From Proteiniclasticum sp. (GTDB lineage: Bacteria; Bacillota; Clostridia; Clostridiales; Clostridiaceae): a stretch of DNA of 64,000 nt. Every line of letters begins with the position of its first letter. Positions within the stretch are counted from its first letter, which is position 1. A program made the translations under genes and the position numbers. Positions 9,627-18,219 of the stretch are shown here, piece by piece. The stretch is taken from assembly GCF_003514505.1 (NCBI RefSeq), contig NZ_DOPX01000032.1, positions 60,203-124,202 on the forward strand, given 5' to 3'. The notes beneath the pieces are model-generated. The model saw nothing but the letters and a program-made list of their open reading frames with translations, had not been told where the DNA came from and did not search any database.

Positions 9627-9967
9627 GTATACTGAGACAAAAAGAAACGGGAGAGGTACTTCTTAAGAATTTGAAGGAAGCACAAGGATTTATGGGCAGG
9701 TTCAAGGGACTCATGGGAAAGACATCTCTGCCAGAAGACGAAGGGCTCAGAATCACTCCGTGCAGCAGCATTCACTGCTTCTTTATGAGAATGAACATTG
9801 ATGTTCTTTTTCTCGATGAAGATCTCTGTGTGGTTCATACCATTTTTGATATGAAGCCCTGGAGGATCAGTAAGGTTGTGAAAAATTCAAGATCTGTCAT
9901 TGAAGCAGAGAGTGGTGTGCTTAGGGGCAAAGTGAAGGTTGGAGACTGCCTTTCAATGGAAAGCTAA
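9623..9967 (+). CDS. DUF192 family protein
   Basis: 114 residues with the DUF192 (COG1430) signature: FMGRFKGLMGKTSLPEDEGL, then CSSIHCFFMRMNIDVLFLD and VVHTIFDMKPWRI. The function of the family is unknown; many members are secreted, but this one has no signal peptide. The start overlaps the VWA stop by four bases (ATGA), so it is translationally coupled as the last gene of the tad operon. DUF192 proteins are often found near TadE-like genes. Confidence 0.85.
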   Translation: MSILRQKETGEVLLKNLKEAQGFMGRFKGLMGKTSLPEDEGLRITPCSSIHCFFMRMNIDVLFLDEDLCVVHTIFDMKPWRISKVVKNSRSVIEAESGVLRGKVKVGDCLSMES

Positions 9968-9988
9968 ATTACATGGAATCCGATAGCA

Positions 9989-10029
9989 AGCAGGAAGAGA
10001 GTCTGGTTTTAGGCCAGACTCTCTTCTGC
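9989..10029. terminator. Bidirectional terminator between DUF192 and EAL gene
   Basis: A near-perfect stem: CAGGAAGAGAGTCTGG on the left and CCAGACTCTCTTCTG on the right with loop TTTTAGG. It sits at the convergent ends of the tad operon (plus) and the EAL-GGDEF gene (minus); the stop codon of the latter lies in the loop. Confidence 0.8.
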
Positions 10030-11769
10030 GTTGAACATCTTGTATTTCAGCTTCTTCTCCTGTGCTTTTTTTTGTGCAAGAAGCTCTGAGATTTCCATGA
10101 GGCTTAGTTGTTTTGGAGGGGCGCTTCTTACGAAGACAGATGTGAGTGTCATAAGTGGAAACATCTCCAAAAATCCATTTCTGTTTTCTGTGTGAATATA
10201 GCCACGCAATCTGTCTTCCTTCGTGTAAAAGGACAGAATTTCATGTTCGAATCTCTCCACCACCTGATCCATTTTGTGGATGCAGGAAGGATCGTCCATG
10301 AGGATTACGAAATCATCCCCACCGATGTGACCGATGAACTGGTGACTGGGCAGCTCTTTAGAGAGAAGTTCTGCTAAGAGCCGAATGGCAAGATCGCCCT
10401 TCTCAAAACCATAGACATCATTGAAGGGTTTAAAATGGTCGATGTCGAGATAATAAGCAAAAAACTCCTTCTCTTTCTTCACCAGCTCGTGGAGTCTCTG
10501 TTCGATGAGCAGATTTCCAGGAAGGCCAGTGAGAGGATTTTGGTGCTTGGCTTTAAAGAGCTCGATCTCATAGGACTTTTCCAGGAGGTCTTTGATGGTC
10601 ACAACCCCAAAGTAGTGATCTTTCTCTTCCACCACGATAAAGTCATAGAGCTTGTCCTGGGAACGCTCCATGGCGAGGGAAGAGACGAGGTTTACTGGAG
10701 TGCTTCCTTCCACAGAGAGAAAATCCTTATCCATAACTTGGGAAAGTGGTTTATTCTGATTGAGGGTGAACCCATACTGACCGCTCAGAAGTAAAGAGAG
10801 CTTTTCTCTTGTGAGAATCCCTTCTACCTTCGAGTCCTGAAGAATACAGATGCCTAAGCTATCTTTCTGGAGTTTCAGAAGATGATAGGCTTCAAAGACA
10901 GTGGACTTCGGGGATAGGATCTCAATGGGACCGGCCAGATGGCGCACTTCCTGATAGCTGTAAGGAAGAACGGACTGTGGATTCTTCTTCAGGTTCTGGT
11001 TGTGGATGAAGTCCAGTACTTCAGACGAGATGGGGGTAATCTCTCTTTCCGGTCTTTGGATGAGATACCCTTGGGCATACTGCACACCAAGATGAAGGAC
11101 ACAGTCCAGTTCTTCAAAGGTTTCAACTCCTTCAGCGATGAGTAGGATTCCGGAGGCTTTGGAAAATTCCACCAAGCCTTTCACGATGGCGCTTTTGATG
11201 GGACTCACATGGATGTCACGGATGAGCTTCATGTCTATCTTGATGTAAGTCGGGTCCACATCGCTGATGAGATTGAGACCTGAATAGCCCGCTCCCACAT
11301 CATCGATGGCGATGGTATAGTCCTGGCTCTTATAGTGGCAGATAATCGTCTTGAAGCTTTTCATATCAGAGATGACATTTCTTTCGGTGATCTCAAAGAT
11401 CACTTGTTTTGGAGATATACCGTACTCTGTGAGAAATTCCTTGGTGAAGCCTCGGATGAAGGAGTCATCCTGAAGAATATGAGGATTCACATTAAGAAAC
11501 AGCTTCTTTGATATCGGGGGTGTCATGAACCTCTGGGCTGATTTTAGCGAAATGCTCCGTGCCAGCTGCTCCAGTTCCCAGAGCCTATGGTTTTCCTTTG
11601 CGGCAATGAAGAGCTCTTCGGGCGAAGAGAAGAGTCCATCCTCACTGATTCTCGACAGGGCTTCATACCCAATAACCACACCGGTGGAGAGAGAGAGGAT
11701 GGGTTGAAAAACTGCATACAGCTTTTTTTCAGCAATGATTCTGGTAAGAGATTCCATCGTGTTGGTCAT
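10009..11769 (-). CDS. EAL-CBS-GGDEF cyclic-di-GMP protein
   Basis: 586 residues. An EAL domain comes first (about 10-245) with GYEALSRI, the FLNVNPHIL and FEITERNVI motifs and AIDDVGAGYSG, all close to active phosphodiesterases. Next is a CBS pair (about 265-395) and then a GGDEF domain (about 415-575) whose signature is GGDDF, a conservative change. No membrane segment. CBS pairs often sense adenine nucleotides, so activity may respond to energy state. It may both make and break c-di-GMP, or use one domain for sensing. It faces the tad operon tail to tail; c-di-GMP commonly controls pili, but no direct link is shown. AAGGAGGA lies 12 bases before ATG. Confidence 0.9.
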   Translation of the reverse strand: MTNTMESLTRIIAEKKLYAVFQPILSLSTGVVIGYEALSRISEDGLFSSPEELFIAAKENHRLWELEQLARSISLKSAQRFMTPPISKKLFLNVNPHILQDDSFIRGFTKEFLTEYGISPKQVIFEITERNVISDMKSFKTIICHYKSQDYTIAIDDVGAGYSGLNLISDVDPTYIKIDMKLIRDIHVSPIKSAIVKGLVEFSKASGILLIAEGVETFEELDCVLHLGVQYAQGYLIQRPEREITPISSEVLDFIHNQNLKKNPQSVLPYSYQEVRHLAGPIEILSPKSTVFEAYHLLKLQKDSLGICILQDSKVEGILTREKLSLLLSGQYGFTLNQNKPLSQVMDKDFLSVEGSTPVNLVSSLAMERSQDKLYDFIVVEEKDHYFGVVTIKDLLEKSYEIELFKAKHQNPLTGLPGNLLIEQRLHELVKKEKEFFAYYLDIDHFKPFNDVYGFEKGDLAIRLLAELLSKELPSHQFIGHIGGDDFVILMDDPSCIHKMDQVVERFEHEILSFYTKEDRLRGYIHTENRNGFLEMFPLMTLTSVFVRSAPPKQLSLMEISELLAQKKAQEKKLKYKMFNAEESLA

Positions 11770-11962
11770 AGCGGGGATTGTCCTCCTTGGATGAAGTAGT
11801 ATTCGTATCTATGTTAGATAGCACTATCATAATCCTTTCGTGTTAAGTGTATGTTCTGTTTTCATGGATTCCATGTTAACTGAGTAAAGAATGAAAAGTC
11901 CATGGAGTAGATGGGATCTACTGGTGGTGTCCATCTTCTAAGAGGTGTTGAGACCTAAAAGT

Positions 11963-11986
11963 GCCAAAAAACAGTTGTTTTTTGGC
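11963..11986. repeat. AT-rich inverted repeat in 328-base gap
   Basis: GCCAAAAAAC and GTTTTTTGGC separated by AGTT. It lies in the stretch between the minus-strand EAL gene start (11769) and the small gene at 12098. It may be a weak terminator or a binding site; otherwise the gap shows no gene, only A/T-rich promoter-like sequence for the two divergent genes. Confidence 0.4.
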
Positions 11987-12097
11987 TTAAAATCACCCAA
12001 AAAACCATGAAAAGCCATTGGGGAGAAGAACTTTGAAGATTTATACGGATGATGATATAATAGAAAAGACCTTTTACGTTTGGAAGGAGGGAACAAC

Positions 12098-12316
12098 ATG
12101 GCAAAGAAGACACCAAATCTTGAAACAGCCACAGAAATCAGAAGAGTCACCAAGGGATACTTTGGAGATCCAAAAGGATTTGAGGAGATTCTCTATCGGA
12201 CCAAAAACAACCGGTATGTGCTTCTTCAGAGGGGTGGACATGAAAGTCCATTTCAGGAAGAGAAGATCACCCAGATTCTGAAGGTGGACGCTGAAGCTTG
12301 GCTGGCCTCCCTATAG
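12098..12316 (+). CDS. Small conserved-looking protein of unknown function
   Basis: 72 residues, starting MAKKTPNLETATEIRRVTKG and ending AWLASL. ATG 12098 follows AAGGAGGG at 7 bases; the frame also runs from a TTG at 12080 but that would place the ribosome site inside the gene. The protein is soluble, with no signal or membrane segment, and mixes basic and acidic residues. I do not recognise the family. It stands alone, followed by a hairpin, with thioredoxin 166 bases further on. Confidence 0.65.
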   Translation: MAKKTPNLETATEIRRVTKGYFGDPKGFEEILYRTKNNRYVLLQRGGHESPFQEEKITQILKVDAEAWLASL

Positions 12317-12321
12317 TTGGG

Positions 12322-12349
12322 AAGAAGAACCTGAAACAAGGTTCTTTCT
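12322..12349 (+). terminator. Hairpin after the small gene
   Basis: AAGAACCT and AGGTTCTT with loop GAAACA; only a short T-rich tail (TCTTTCT) follows, so termination may be partial. Confidence 0.5.
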
Positions 12350-12482
12350 GAAGGGGATGTAAACGTTTTGATGTCAGAATTTGTCAAAGGAAACCTTCTG
12401 TTAATTTTTCACGACCAACTGTAAAAATGAAAAAGAATGTGTATAATGGGTAATATAATTTAAAGACTCAGGAGGAAAAGAT

Positions 12483-12797
12483 ATGATTAAGGAAGTAACA
12501 GGCAGCACTTTTGAAAGTGATGTACTTGGAAAAGAAGGACTTGTACTGGTGGACTTTTGGGCACCTTGGTGCGGACCTTGCAAAATGCTCGCACCCCTAT
12601 TTGAAGAACTCAACGACGAAATTGAAGATGTGGAATTTGTAAAACTTAATGTGGACAACAATCCACAGCAGGCAGCAAAGTATAGAGTTGCCAGCATCCC
12701 AACACTTCTGGCTTTTAAAAATGGACAGCTGGTGGACCAGATCGTTGGTTTCAGACCAAAGGAAGAGCTTCGAGCATTCATCAACAGAAATAAGTAG
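12483..12797 (+). CDS. trxA: Thioredoxin
   Basis: 104 residues, the standard thioredoxin length, with the active site WAPWCGPCKM (redox pair Cys-Gly-Pro-Cys near residue 31) and the cis-proline region ASIPTLLAFKNG. It is a cytoplasmic disulfide reductase fed by thioredoxin reductase, which is not in this window. AGGAGGAAA lies just before ATG and a TATAAT at 12442-12447 may be the -10 box. Monocistronic, with a strong terminator. Confidence 0.97.
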   Translation: MIKEVTGSTFESDVLGKEGLVLVDFWAPWCGPCKMLAPLFEELNDEIEDVEFVKLNVDNNPQQAAKYRVASIPTLLAFKNGQLVDQIVGFRPKEELRAFINRNK

Positions 12798-12800
12798 TAG

Positions 12801-12842
12801 AAAATCCCTTCTGAAGGCCGTGCTTTTGGAAGGGGTTTTTGT
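12801..12842 (+). terminator. Terminator of trxA
   Basis: AAAATCCCTTC pairs with GAAGGGGTTTT, followed by a short T run; the stem begins 3 bases after the trxA stop. Confidence 0.8.
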
Positions 12843-12970
12843 TTCCTATGGTTACACCGTAAGTGTAATACCTCTCTAGAAAATTTAGTGCAGAGCAGGA
12901 ATTGAGGATCTATTCTGAAGGAAAATGAGCTGAAAAGGACTGCATTCTTTAGAAATCTTGAAAAGATATT

Positions 12971-13010
12971 AAAAACCTCTTAAAAGACCCGTTCTTTTAA
13001 GAGGTTTTTT
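12971..13010 (+). terminator. Orphan intrinsic terminator upstream of cdaA
   Basis: A 15-bp stem: AAAACCTCTTAAAAG with CTTTTAAGAGGTTTT, loop ACCCGTT, T run on the plus strand. No gene is found between the trxA terminator (12842) and this hairpin, so it ends either read-through or a short untranslated transcript from 12843-12970, where TTACAC-CGTAA-GTGTAA forms a small inverted repeat near 12851. Confidence 0.7.
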
Positions 13011-13203
13011 AGTTCATCCGCTACAATGGGAGAGGAGCATGCAGCATAAGAGAATCCTATTCATCGGTGCATAATATGAAACATCGGTGAATACTGCAAA
13101 GAAATTGCCAAAAACCGAAAATTGTGCACAATCCAAGCGCGTTCTATTGTATAATTTAAATATATTGACTAAAATCTGCTGAGAAAAGCAGGGGAGGTGT
13201 CCC

Positions 13204-14055
13204 GTGGAAACGCTCAATACCATTCTGAATACTGTTAGAAATATGAATATATCCTCCGTCATTGATATTCTCATCGTGGCGTATCTGATTTATAGAGCTT
13301 ATAAACTCATTATAGAAACAAGGGCGGAGCTGCTTCTTCGCGGCATTGTGCTGATTTTGCTGCTCATTCCCATCAGCTATATTTTTAATCTCACCATGGT
13401 GTATACCATCATCAGTAAAACCATCACCATTGGAGTGCTGACTCTGGTCATCATCTTCCAGCCGGAAATCCGAAGGATTCTGGAGCATCTGGGAAGATCC
13501 GCCTTCAGTGACAGAAGAGTGCTGAGGGATGCGGATATCCTGACCAAAGTTGTGAATGAAATCGTAGAAGCTGTGGACAATTTAAGTGAAAGCAAAACCG
13601 GAGCACTCATCGTCATTGAACAGGATACAGGTCTAGGAGACATCAGTGAGACAGGCACTAAAATTGATGCAGTGGTCTCCACGGCTCTTTTGGAAAATAT
13701 CTTTGTGCCCAATACACCGCTTCACGATGGGGCCACCATCATCCGAGGGGCTAGAATCTCCTCTTCAGGATGTGTGCTTCCTCTCACCACCAACAAAGAC
13801 ATCAGCAAGAGCCTTGGCACAAGGCACCGGGCAGCCCTGGGGCTGTCGGAAGTGTCGGATGCTCTGGTGCTCATTGTTTCAGAAGAAACAGGCACCATCT
13901 CTCTTGCCCTCAACGGCAAGCTTGTCCGAAACTACGACAAGGAGAGGCTTCAGAAGATTCTTGTGAAGATACTGACCAGCAAGATTGAAAAGAAAATTAC
14001 ATGGAAGGAGAAGATTGAATCATGGCTAAGCAAAAAGGATCGGATCTCCTCCTGA
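13204..14055 (+). CDS. cdaA: Diadenylate cyclase CdaA
   Basis: 283 residues: three membrane helices at the N-terminus (about 17-85), then the DisA_N cyclase domain with the catalytic DGATII (near 174) and RHRAALG (near 207) motifs. It makes the essential second messenger c-di-AMP from two ATP, which controls potassium and osmolyte balance in Bacillota. GTG start with GGGGAGG upstream. A TATAAT at 13150-13155 is a likely -10 box. The gene overlaps cdaR by 34 bases. In many relatives glmM follows cdaR; here glmM is 14 kb away. Confidence 0.96.
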   Translation: METLNTILNTVRNMNISSVIDILIVAYLIYRAYKLIIETRAELLLRGIVLILLLIPISYIFNLTMVYTIISKTITIGVLTLVIIFQPEIRRILEHLGRSAFSDRRVLRDADILTKVVNEIVEAVDNLSESKTGALIVIEQDTGLGDISETGTKIDAVVSTALLENIFVPNTPLHDGATIIRGARISSSGCVLPLTTNKDISKSLGTRHRAALGLSEVSDALVLIVSEETGTISLALNGKLVRNYDKERLQKILVKILTSKIEKKITWKEKIESWLSKKDRISS

Positions 14056-15269
14056 AAATAGTCAGTCTCATTTTATCCTTCAGTCTCTGGATCTACATCA
14101 TCAATGTGGAAAATCCCATCAAGACCATGAAGGTGTACAATGTGCCGGTGAGACTGGAAAACCTGGAGAACATCACAGAACAGAATCTGGCGCTTCTGCC
14201 CAATCAGGACATCATGGTGACTCTGACGGTGAAGGGGCCTGCGTCAGAAGTATACCGGAGTGTGGCCAGCAACTTCAGAGTGGTGGCGAATCTCGATGAT
14301 CTTCCTCTGAAAGCAGGCATCAACGAAGTGCCCATTGAAATCACGTCCTACCCCGCGGATCTGGATGTGACACCCAGCAGCAATGTGAAAGCCATAGTGT
14401 ATCTGGATGATTATCTGGAAAGAGAAGTGCCCATTGTGTCTCAGTTTGACGCAGTGGCAGCCGATGGCCATTATGTGGCAGGCACTACCTTCAATCCCGC
14501 TTCCGTGATGGTGAAAGGACCTGCTCAGTATGTGAATCAGGTCAAGGCTCTTGCGGCCAGAGGCCAGCGGGAAGGCTTGGAGGAAAACTATAAAGAAATT
14601 CTTTCCCTTGTGGCCATCGATGAAAAGGATCAGGTGGTAAACCACGTGCAGTTCTCTCCTCTTTATGTGGAGATGAATATTGAAGTCTTTTCTACGAAGT
14701 CTGTGCCCATTGTGGTGGATACCGCAGGAGAAGTACCAGAAGGCTTTGAGCTCTTAAGCACTTCTGTGGCACCAGCCACCATTCTCATTGCAGGACCAGA
14801 CAGTCTGCTCACTCAGATCAGCGAAATTTCTACAGAAGAGCTGAATCTGTCAGAGATCAATGAATCCGGAGATCATCTGAAACGGCTGGTGATTCCAGAG
14901 GGCATCATAGCTGTGGAAGGAAACTCCAGCGCTACCGTATCTCTCGTGCTGGAAGCCTTTGAGACCAGGACCATCTCAAAACGGGTCACCACCATTGGCA
15001 TGGGAGAAGGACTCAGTGTTACTCTTTCCACAAACTCCGTAAACATCGTGGTCAGTGGACCCCAAAGCGCACTGGATGAAATCACAGAAGAATCCATCAC
15101 CGCAGAAATCGATCTGACGGGGCTTCAGCCGGGGGAATACGAGCTGACACCAAAGATTGTGCTGCCGGTGGATATGATTGAAGTCTCTGTGAATCCTCTG
15201 GTCATTTCTGTGACCATTACAGTGGAGGGTGAAGAAGCGCTGCCGCCGGAGGAGACCCCTGGAGGATAA
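14022..15269 (+). CDS. cdaR: YbbR-domain regulator CdaR
   Basis: 415 residues with one N-terminal membrane helix (KIVSLILSFSLWIYIINVEN) and an exported part of about four YbbR repeats (near 50-130, 135-220, 225-305, 310-395), ending in a Glu/Pro/Gly tail. CdaR binds CdaA across the membrane and modulates its activity. Start ATG 14022 has AAGGAGAAG upstream inside the end of cdaA, so the two are translationally coupled by a 34-base overlap. Confidence 0.93.
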   Translation: MAKQKGSDLLLKIVSLILSFSLWIYIINVENPIKTMKVYNVPVRLENLENITEQNLALLPNQDIMVTLTVKGPASEVYRSVASNFRVVANLDDLPLKAGINEVPIEITSYPADLDVTPSSNVKAIVYLDDYLEREVPIVSQFDAVAADGHYVAGTTFNPASVMVKGPAQYVNQVKALAARGQREGLEENYKEILSLVAIDEKDQVVNHVQFSPLYVEMNIEVFSTKSVPIVVDTAGEVPEGFELLSTSVAPATILIAGPDSLLTQISEISTEELNLSEINESGDHLKRLVIPEGIIAVEGNSSATVSLVLEAFETRTISKRVTTIGMGEGLSVTLSTNSVNIVVSGPQSALDEITEESITAEIDLTGLQPGEYELTPKIVLPVDMIEVSVNPLVISVTITVEGEEALPPEETPGG

Positions 15270-15288
15270 TCGCAAGTACAAAATACAG

Positions 15289-15315
15289 ATGGAAGCCTAC
15301 GGGCTTCCATTTTTG
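15289..15315 (+). terminator. Terminator of cdaA-cdaR
   Basis: A perfect stem, ATGGAAGCC with GGCTTCCAT, loop TACG, followed by TTTTT. The ribosome site of the next gene follows at once. Confidence 0.9.
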
Positions 15316-15326
15316 GAGTGAGGATT

Positions 15327-16916
15327 ATGATAAAGATTACAAATCTGGAACTGACTTTAGAGGAAGATAAAAGCGAACTGAAGGCAAAAGCGGCAAAGCT
15401 CTTAAGAATTCCGGAGAGCGAGATTTTATCTCTGGAAATTCAGAAGGAGTCTGTGGATGCAAGAAAAGAACCTCTGAAGTTTGTGCACACCGTTCATCTT
15501 AGAGTGAAGGAGGAAGAACGGGTCCTTCGGAAAAATAGAAGTCCAAAGGTTTCCTATTATGAGGAAACACACCGGGAACCCCTCATAAAGGGAAATATGC
15601 TCCTAAAGCACAGACCGGTAGTTGTGGGCTTTGGTCCGGCAGGTCTTTTCGCTGCCCTGAAGCTGGCGGAGGAAGGATACTGCCCCCTGGTCTTAGAACG
15701 GGGAGCGCCCATGAAAGAGCGGGATGAGAAGGTGGACTTTTTCATGAAGACCGGCATCTTGGATGTGAATACAAACATCCAGTTTGGAGAAGGCGGTGCA
15801 GGTGCGTATTCGGACGGAAAGCTCACCACAAGAATCAAGGACCCCAGGATCCACGAAGTCATTGGAACGCTCCTTTCCGCGGGAGCACCGGAGGAGATTG
15901 CTTATCTTTCCAAGCCCCATGTGGGTACGGATCTTCTGAAAGGCGTGGTGGTGAGAATCCGGGAAAGAATCAAAGAACTGGGGGGAGAAGTGCGATTCTA
16001 CAGCATGCTGGAAAATCTCAAAATAAAGAATGGAGTACTAGAGGAAATCACTGTCAATGGAGAGCCTTTTGAAACGGAGGTGGTGATCCTTGCCTTGGGG
16101 CACAGTGCCCGGGATACCTACGAGATGCTGTTTTCCAGAGGCATCACCATGGAAGCCAAATCCATGGCTGTGGGGGTGCGCATTGAGAATCTTCAGTGGA
16201 GGATCAGTGAAAGCCAGTACGGCCCCTCTTTTTTGCATCCGAAGCTTCGTCCGGCAGAATACACCTTGGCGGCGAAAACCAGAGATGGCAGAGGGGTTTA
16301 CAGCTTCTGCATGTGTCCAGGCGGTCTTGTGGTGCCTGCTGCCAGTGAAGAGGGACACCTTGTGGTCAATGGCATGAGCTATCATGCCCGGGACAAGGAG
16401 AATGCCAATTCTGCTCTTGTGGTTTCTGTCACACCGAGTGATTATGGGCCCCATCCTCTGGCGGGCATCGCTTTTCAGAGAGATCTGGAAAAGAAGGCTT
16501 TCCAGCTGGGGGGAGGCGCCTATCATGCGCCGGTGCAGAAGGTGGAGGATTTTCTCAAAGGGAAGCTCACAGAGACCTTTGGAGAAGTGCAGCCTTCCTA
16601 TGAACCTGGCGTGAAAAGTGTACTTCTGAAAGAGCTTTTCCCTGCCTATATTACAGAAGGCCTGGAGGATGGACTGCTTCAGTTTGAAAAGAAGATTGAG
16701 GGATTCACAAAGCATGGCGCACTTCTTACTGGTGTGGAGACAAGAACCTCCGCCCCCGTGAGGATTCTCAGAGGAGATACTCTAGAAAGTCCTTCTGCTG
16801 AAGGTCTCTATCCCTGTGGGGAAGGAGCAGGATATGCCGGAGGCATCGTGAGCAGTGCAGTGGACGGCATCAAGGTGGCCGAAGCGGTGATCCGGAAGTA
16901 CAAACCCATGAAATAG
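15327..16916 (+). CDS. NAD(P)/FAD-dependent oxidoreductase (COG2509 type)
   Basis: 529 residues. A small N-terminal domain of about 85 residues precedes the dinucleotide-binding motif VVVGFGPAGLFAALKLAEEG; the sequence NIQFGEGGAGAYSDGKLTTR and the C-terminal CGEGAGYAGGIVSSAVDG match the 'uncharacterised FAD-dependent dehydrogenase' family found in many anaerobes. The substrate is not known. ATG 15327 has TTGGAGTGAGG in front and is preferred over GTG 15318, which lies in that site. It is flanked by terminators, so it is transcribed alone. Confidence 0.88.
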   Translation: MIKITNLELTLEEDKSELKAKAAKLLRIPESEILSLEIQKESVDARKEPLKFVHTVHLRVKEEERVLRKNRSPKVSYYEETHREPLIKGNMLLKHRPVVVGFGPAGLFAALKLAEEGYCPLVLERGAPMKERDEKVDFFMKTGILDVNTNIQFGEGGAGAYSDGKLTTRIKDPRIHEVIGTLLSAGAPEEIAYLSKPHVGTDLLKGVVVRIRERIKELGGEVRFYSMLENLKIKNGVLEEITVNGEPFETEVVILALGHSARDTYEMLFSRGITMEAKSMAVGVRIENLQWRISESQYGPSFLHPKLRPAEYTLAAKTRDGRGVYSFCMCPGGLVVPAASEEGHLVVNGMSYHARDKENANSALVVSVTPSDYGPHPLAGIAFQRDLEKKAFQLGGGAYHAPVQKVEDFLKGKLTETFGEVQPSYEPGVKSVLLKELFPAYITEGLEDGLLQFEKKIEGFTKHGALLTGVETRTSAPVRILRGDTLESPSAEGLYPCGEGAGYAGGIVSSAVDGIKVAEAVIRKYKPMK

Positions 16917-16921
16917 AGAAG

Positions 16922-16951
16922 AATCATCTGGACAGGTCCAGATGATTTTTT
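16922..16951 (+). terminator. Terminator of FAD oxidoreductase gene
   Basis: AATCATCTGGAC and GTCCAGATGATT with a two-base loop, then TTTTT; stem of 12 bp. Confidence 0.9.
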
Positions 16952-17027
16952 GCCAAATACACAATATAATTGTGTAAGTTTCAACGTAAAATGCCAATAA
17001 GATAATGGAAAAACGGATTTATTAGAA

Positions 17028-17081
17028 CATCTGTAACAGATGGTTTAAAAATAAGAGAGTTTACATATTTTCAAATGTAAA
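17028..17081. promoter_or_regulatory. Inverted repeats upstream of buk-ptb-buk
   Basis: CATCTG-TAA-CAGATG (17028-17042) is a perfect palindrome, and TTTACAT (17060-17066) is repeated inverted as ATGTAAA (17075-17081), followed by AGGG. The words TAACAGATGG and TGTAAAGG recur in the leader of the oxidoreductase operon (20312-20384). A common regulator is inferred, not shown. TATGAT at 17092-17097 could be a -10 box. Confidence 0.5.
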
Positions 17082-17127
17082 GGGTTTCTGTTATGATTAA
17101 ATAGAAATATTTTGGGAGGGAATGCGT

Positions 17128-18219
17128 ATGAAATATGTGCTTGTCATCAATCCTGGATCCACATCCACAAAGATTGCGATCTACAGTACTGAATCCATGG
17201 AGATTCATACAGAAGTGGTGGAACACAATGTGGAAGCGTTAAAGGCTTTTGAACATATCATCGACCAGAGTGAAGTAAGACGGGAAGAAATCGTAAGAGT
17301 CCTCCGGGAGAAGAAAATCGGAAAAGAGGACCTTGCCTGCGTGGTTGGCCGTGGTGGACTTCTGAGACCCATAAGAGGGGGCACCTATCTTGTTGATATG
17401 GATATTGTGAATGATCTGAAGGCTTCCGTACAAGGGGAGCATGCCTCGAATCTGGGGCCTATCCTTGCCAAAGAGATTGCCGATGAGGCTGGTGTAGAAG
17501 CGTATATTGTTGATCCTGTGGCCTGCGATGAAATGGATGATGTGGCGAGATTTACAGGTCTTAAAGGAGAAGAGAGAGGCTCTCTTGCCCATTACCTGAA
17601 CATCAAAGGCGTCACAAGAAAGGTCTGCGAAGATGAAGGTTTTGATTTTTATGAGGATAATTTCATCGTGGCGCATCTGGGTGGAGGCTTTTCCATCGGA
17701 CCACTGAAAAAAGGAAGACTGGTGGATGTGAACAATGCAAACCACGGGGGACCTTTCAGTCCGGAACGTGTGGGCACACTGCCTCTAGGAATTCTGGTGA
17801 AGTATGCCTTCTCCGGAGAGTATGACAAGAAGTCTCTACTTAGAAAGTTCCAGAGAAGTGCGGGTCTTGTGTCCCATCTGGGCACCTCAGATGCCAGAGA
17901 AGTGGAAAGAATGATCCATGATGGAGATGATTATGCAGCCAAGGTCTATGAGGCCATGGCTTATCAGATTGCAAAAGAGATCGGAGCATCCGCTGCAGTG
18001 CTGAAGGGCGATGTGAAAGCCATCATCATGACCGGAGGTCTTGCTTATTCCAGCATGCTCATGGGTATGGTGGAGGAATATGTGAAATTCATTGCACCGG
18101 TGCTGAGAGTGCCTGGTGAACTGGAAATGAAATCCCTCTATGAAGGGGCAAGAAGAGTGCTGAGCGGAGAAGAAAAACCGCTGAGATACAGGGAGGAAAT
18201 ACTGAGTGAAAAGTTTTAA
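17128..18219 (+). CDS. buk: Butyrate kinase (first copy)
   Basis: 363 residues of the acetate/butyrate kinase part of the ASKHA superfamily. Hallmarks: VLVINPGSTSTKIAIY at the start, GRGGLLRPI, AHLGGGFSIG (phosphate loop) and GGLAYSSMLM near the end. It converts acyl phosphate plus ADP into butyrate or branched acid plus ATP. GGGAGGG at 17114-17120 suits ATG 17128 (7-base spacing) better than ATG 17122. It overlaps the ptb start by 14 bases. Branched-chain substrate use is inferred from the oxidoreductase genes downstream. Confidence 0.95.
   Translation: MKYVLVINPGSTSTKIAIYSTESMEIHTEVVEHNVEALKAFEHIIDQSEVRREEIVRVLREKKIGKEDLACVVGRGGLLRPIRGGTYLVDMDIVNDLKASVQGEHASNLGPILAKEIADEAGVEAYIVDPVACDEMDDVARFTGLKGEERGSLAHYLNIKGVTRKVCEDEGFDFYEDNFIVAHLGGGFSIGPLKKGRLVDVNNANHGGPFSPERVGTLPLGILVKYAFSGEYDKKSLLRKFQRSAGLVSHLGTSDAREVERMIHDGDDYAAKVYEAMAYQIAKEIGASAAVLKGDVKAIIMTGGLAYSSMLMGMVEEYVKFIAPVLRVPGELEMKSLYEGARRVLSGEEKPLRYREEILSEKF

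Noticed and set aside
16038..16715. 225-codon minus-strand frame opposite the FAD oxidoreductase
   Set aside because: Antisense shadow, rich in His/Arg/Cys as expected from reversed codons.
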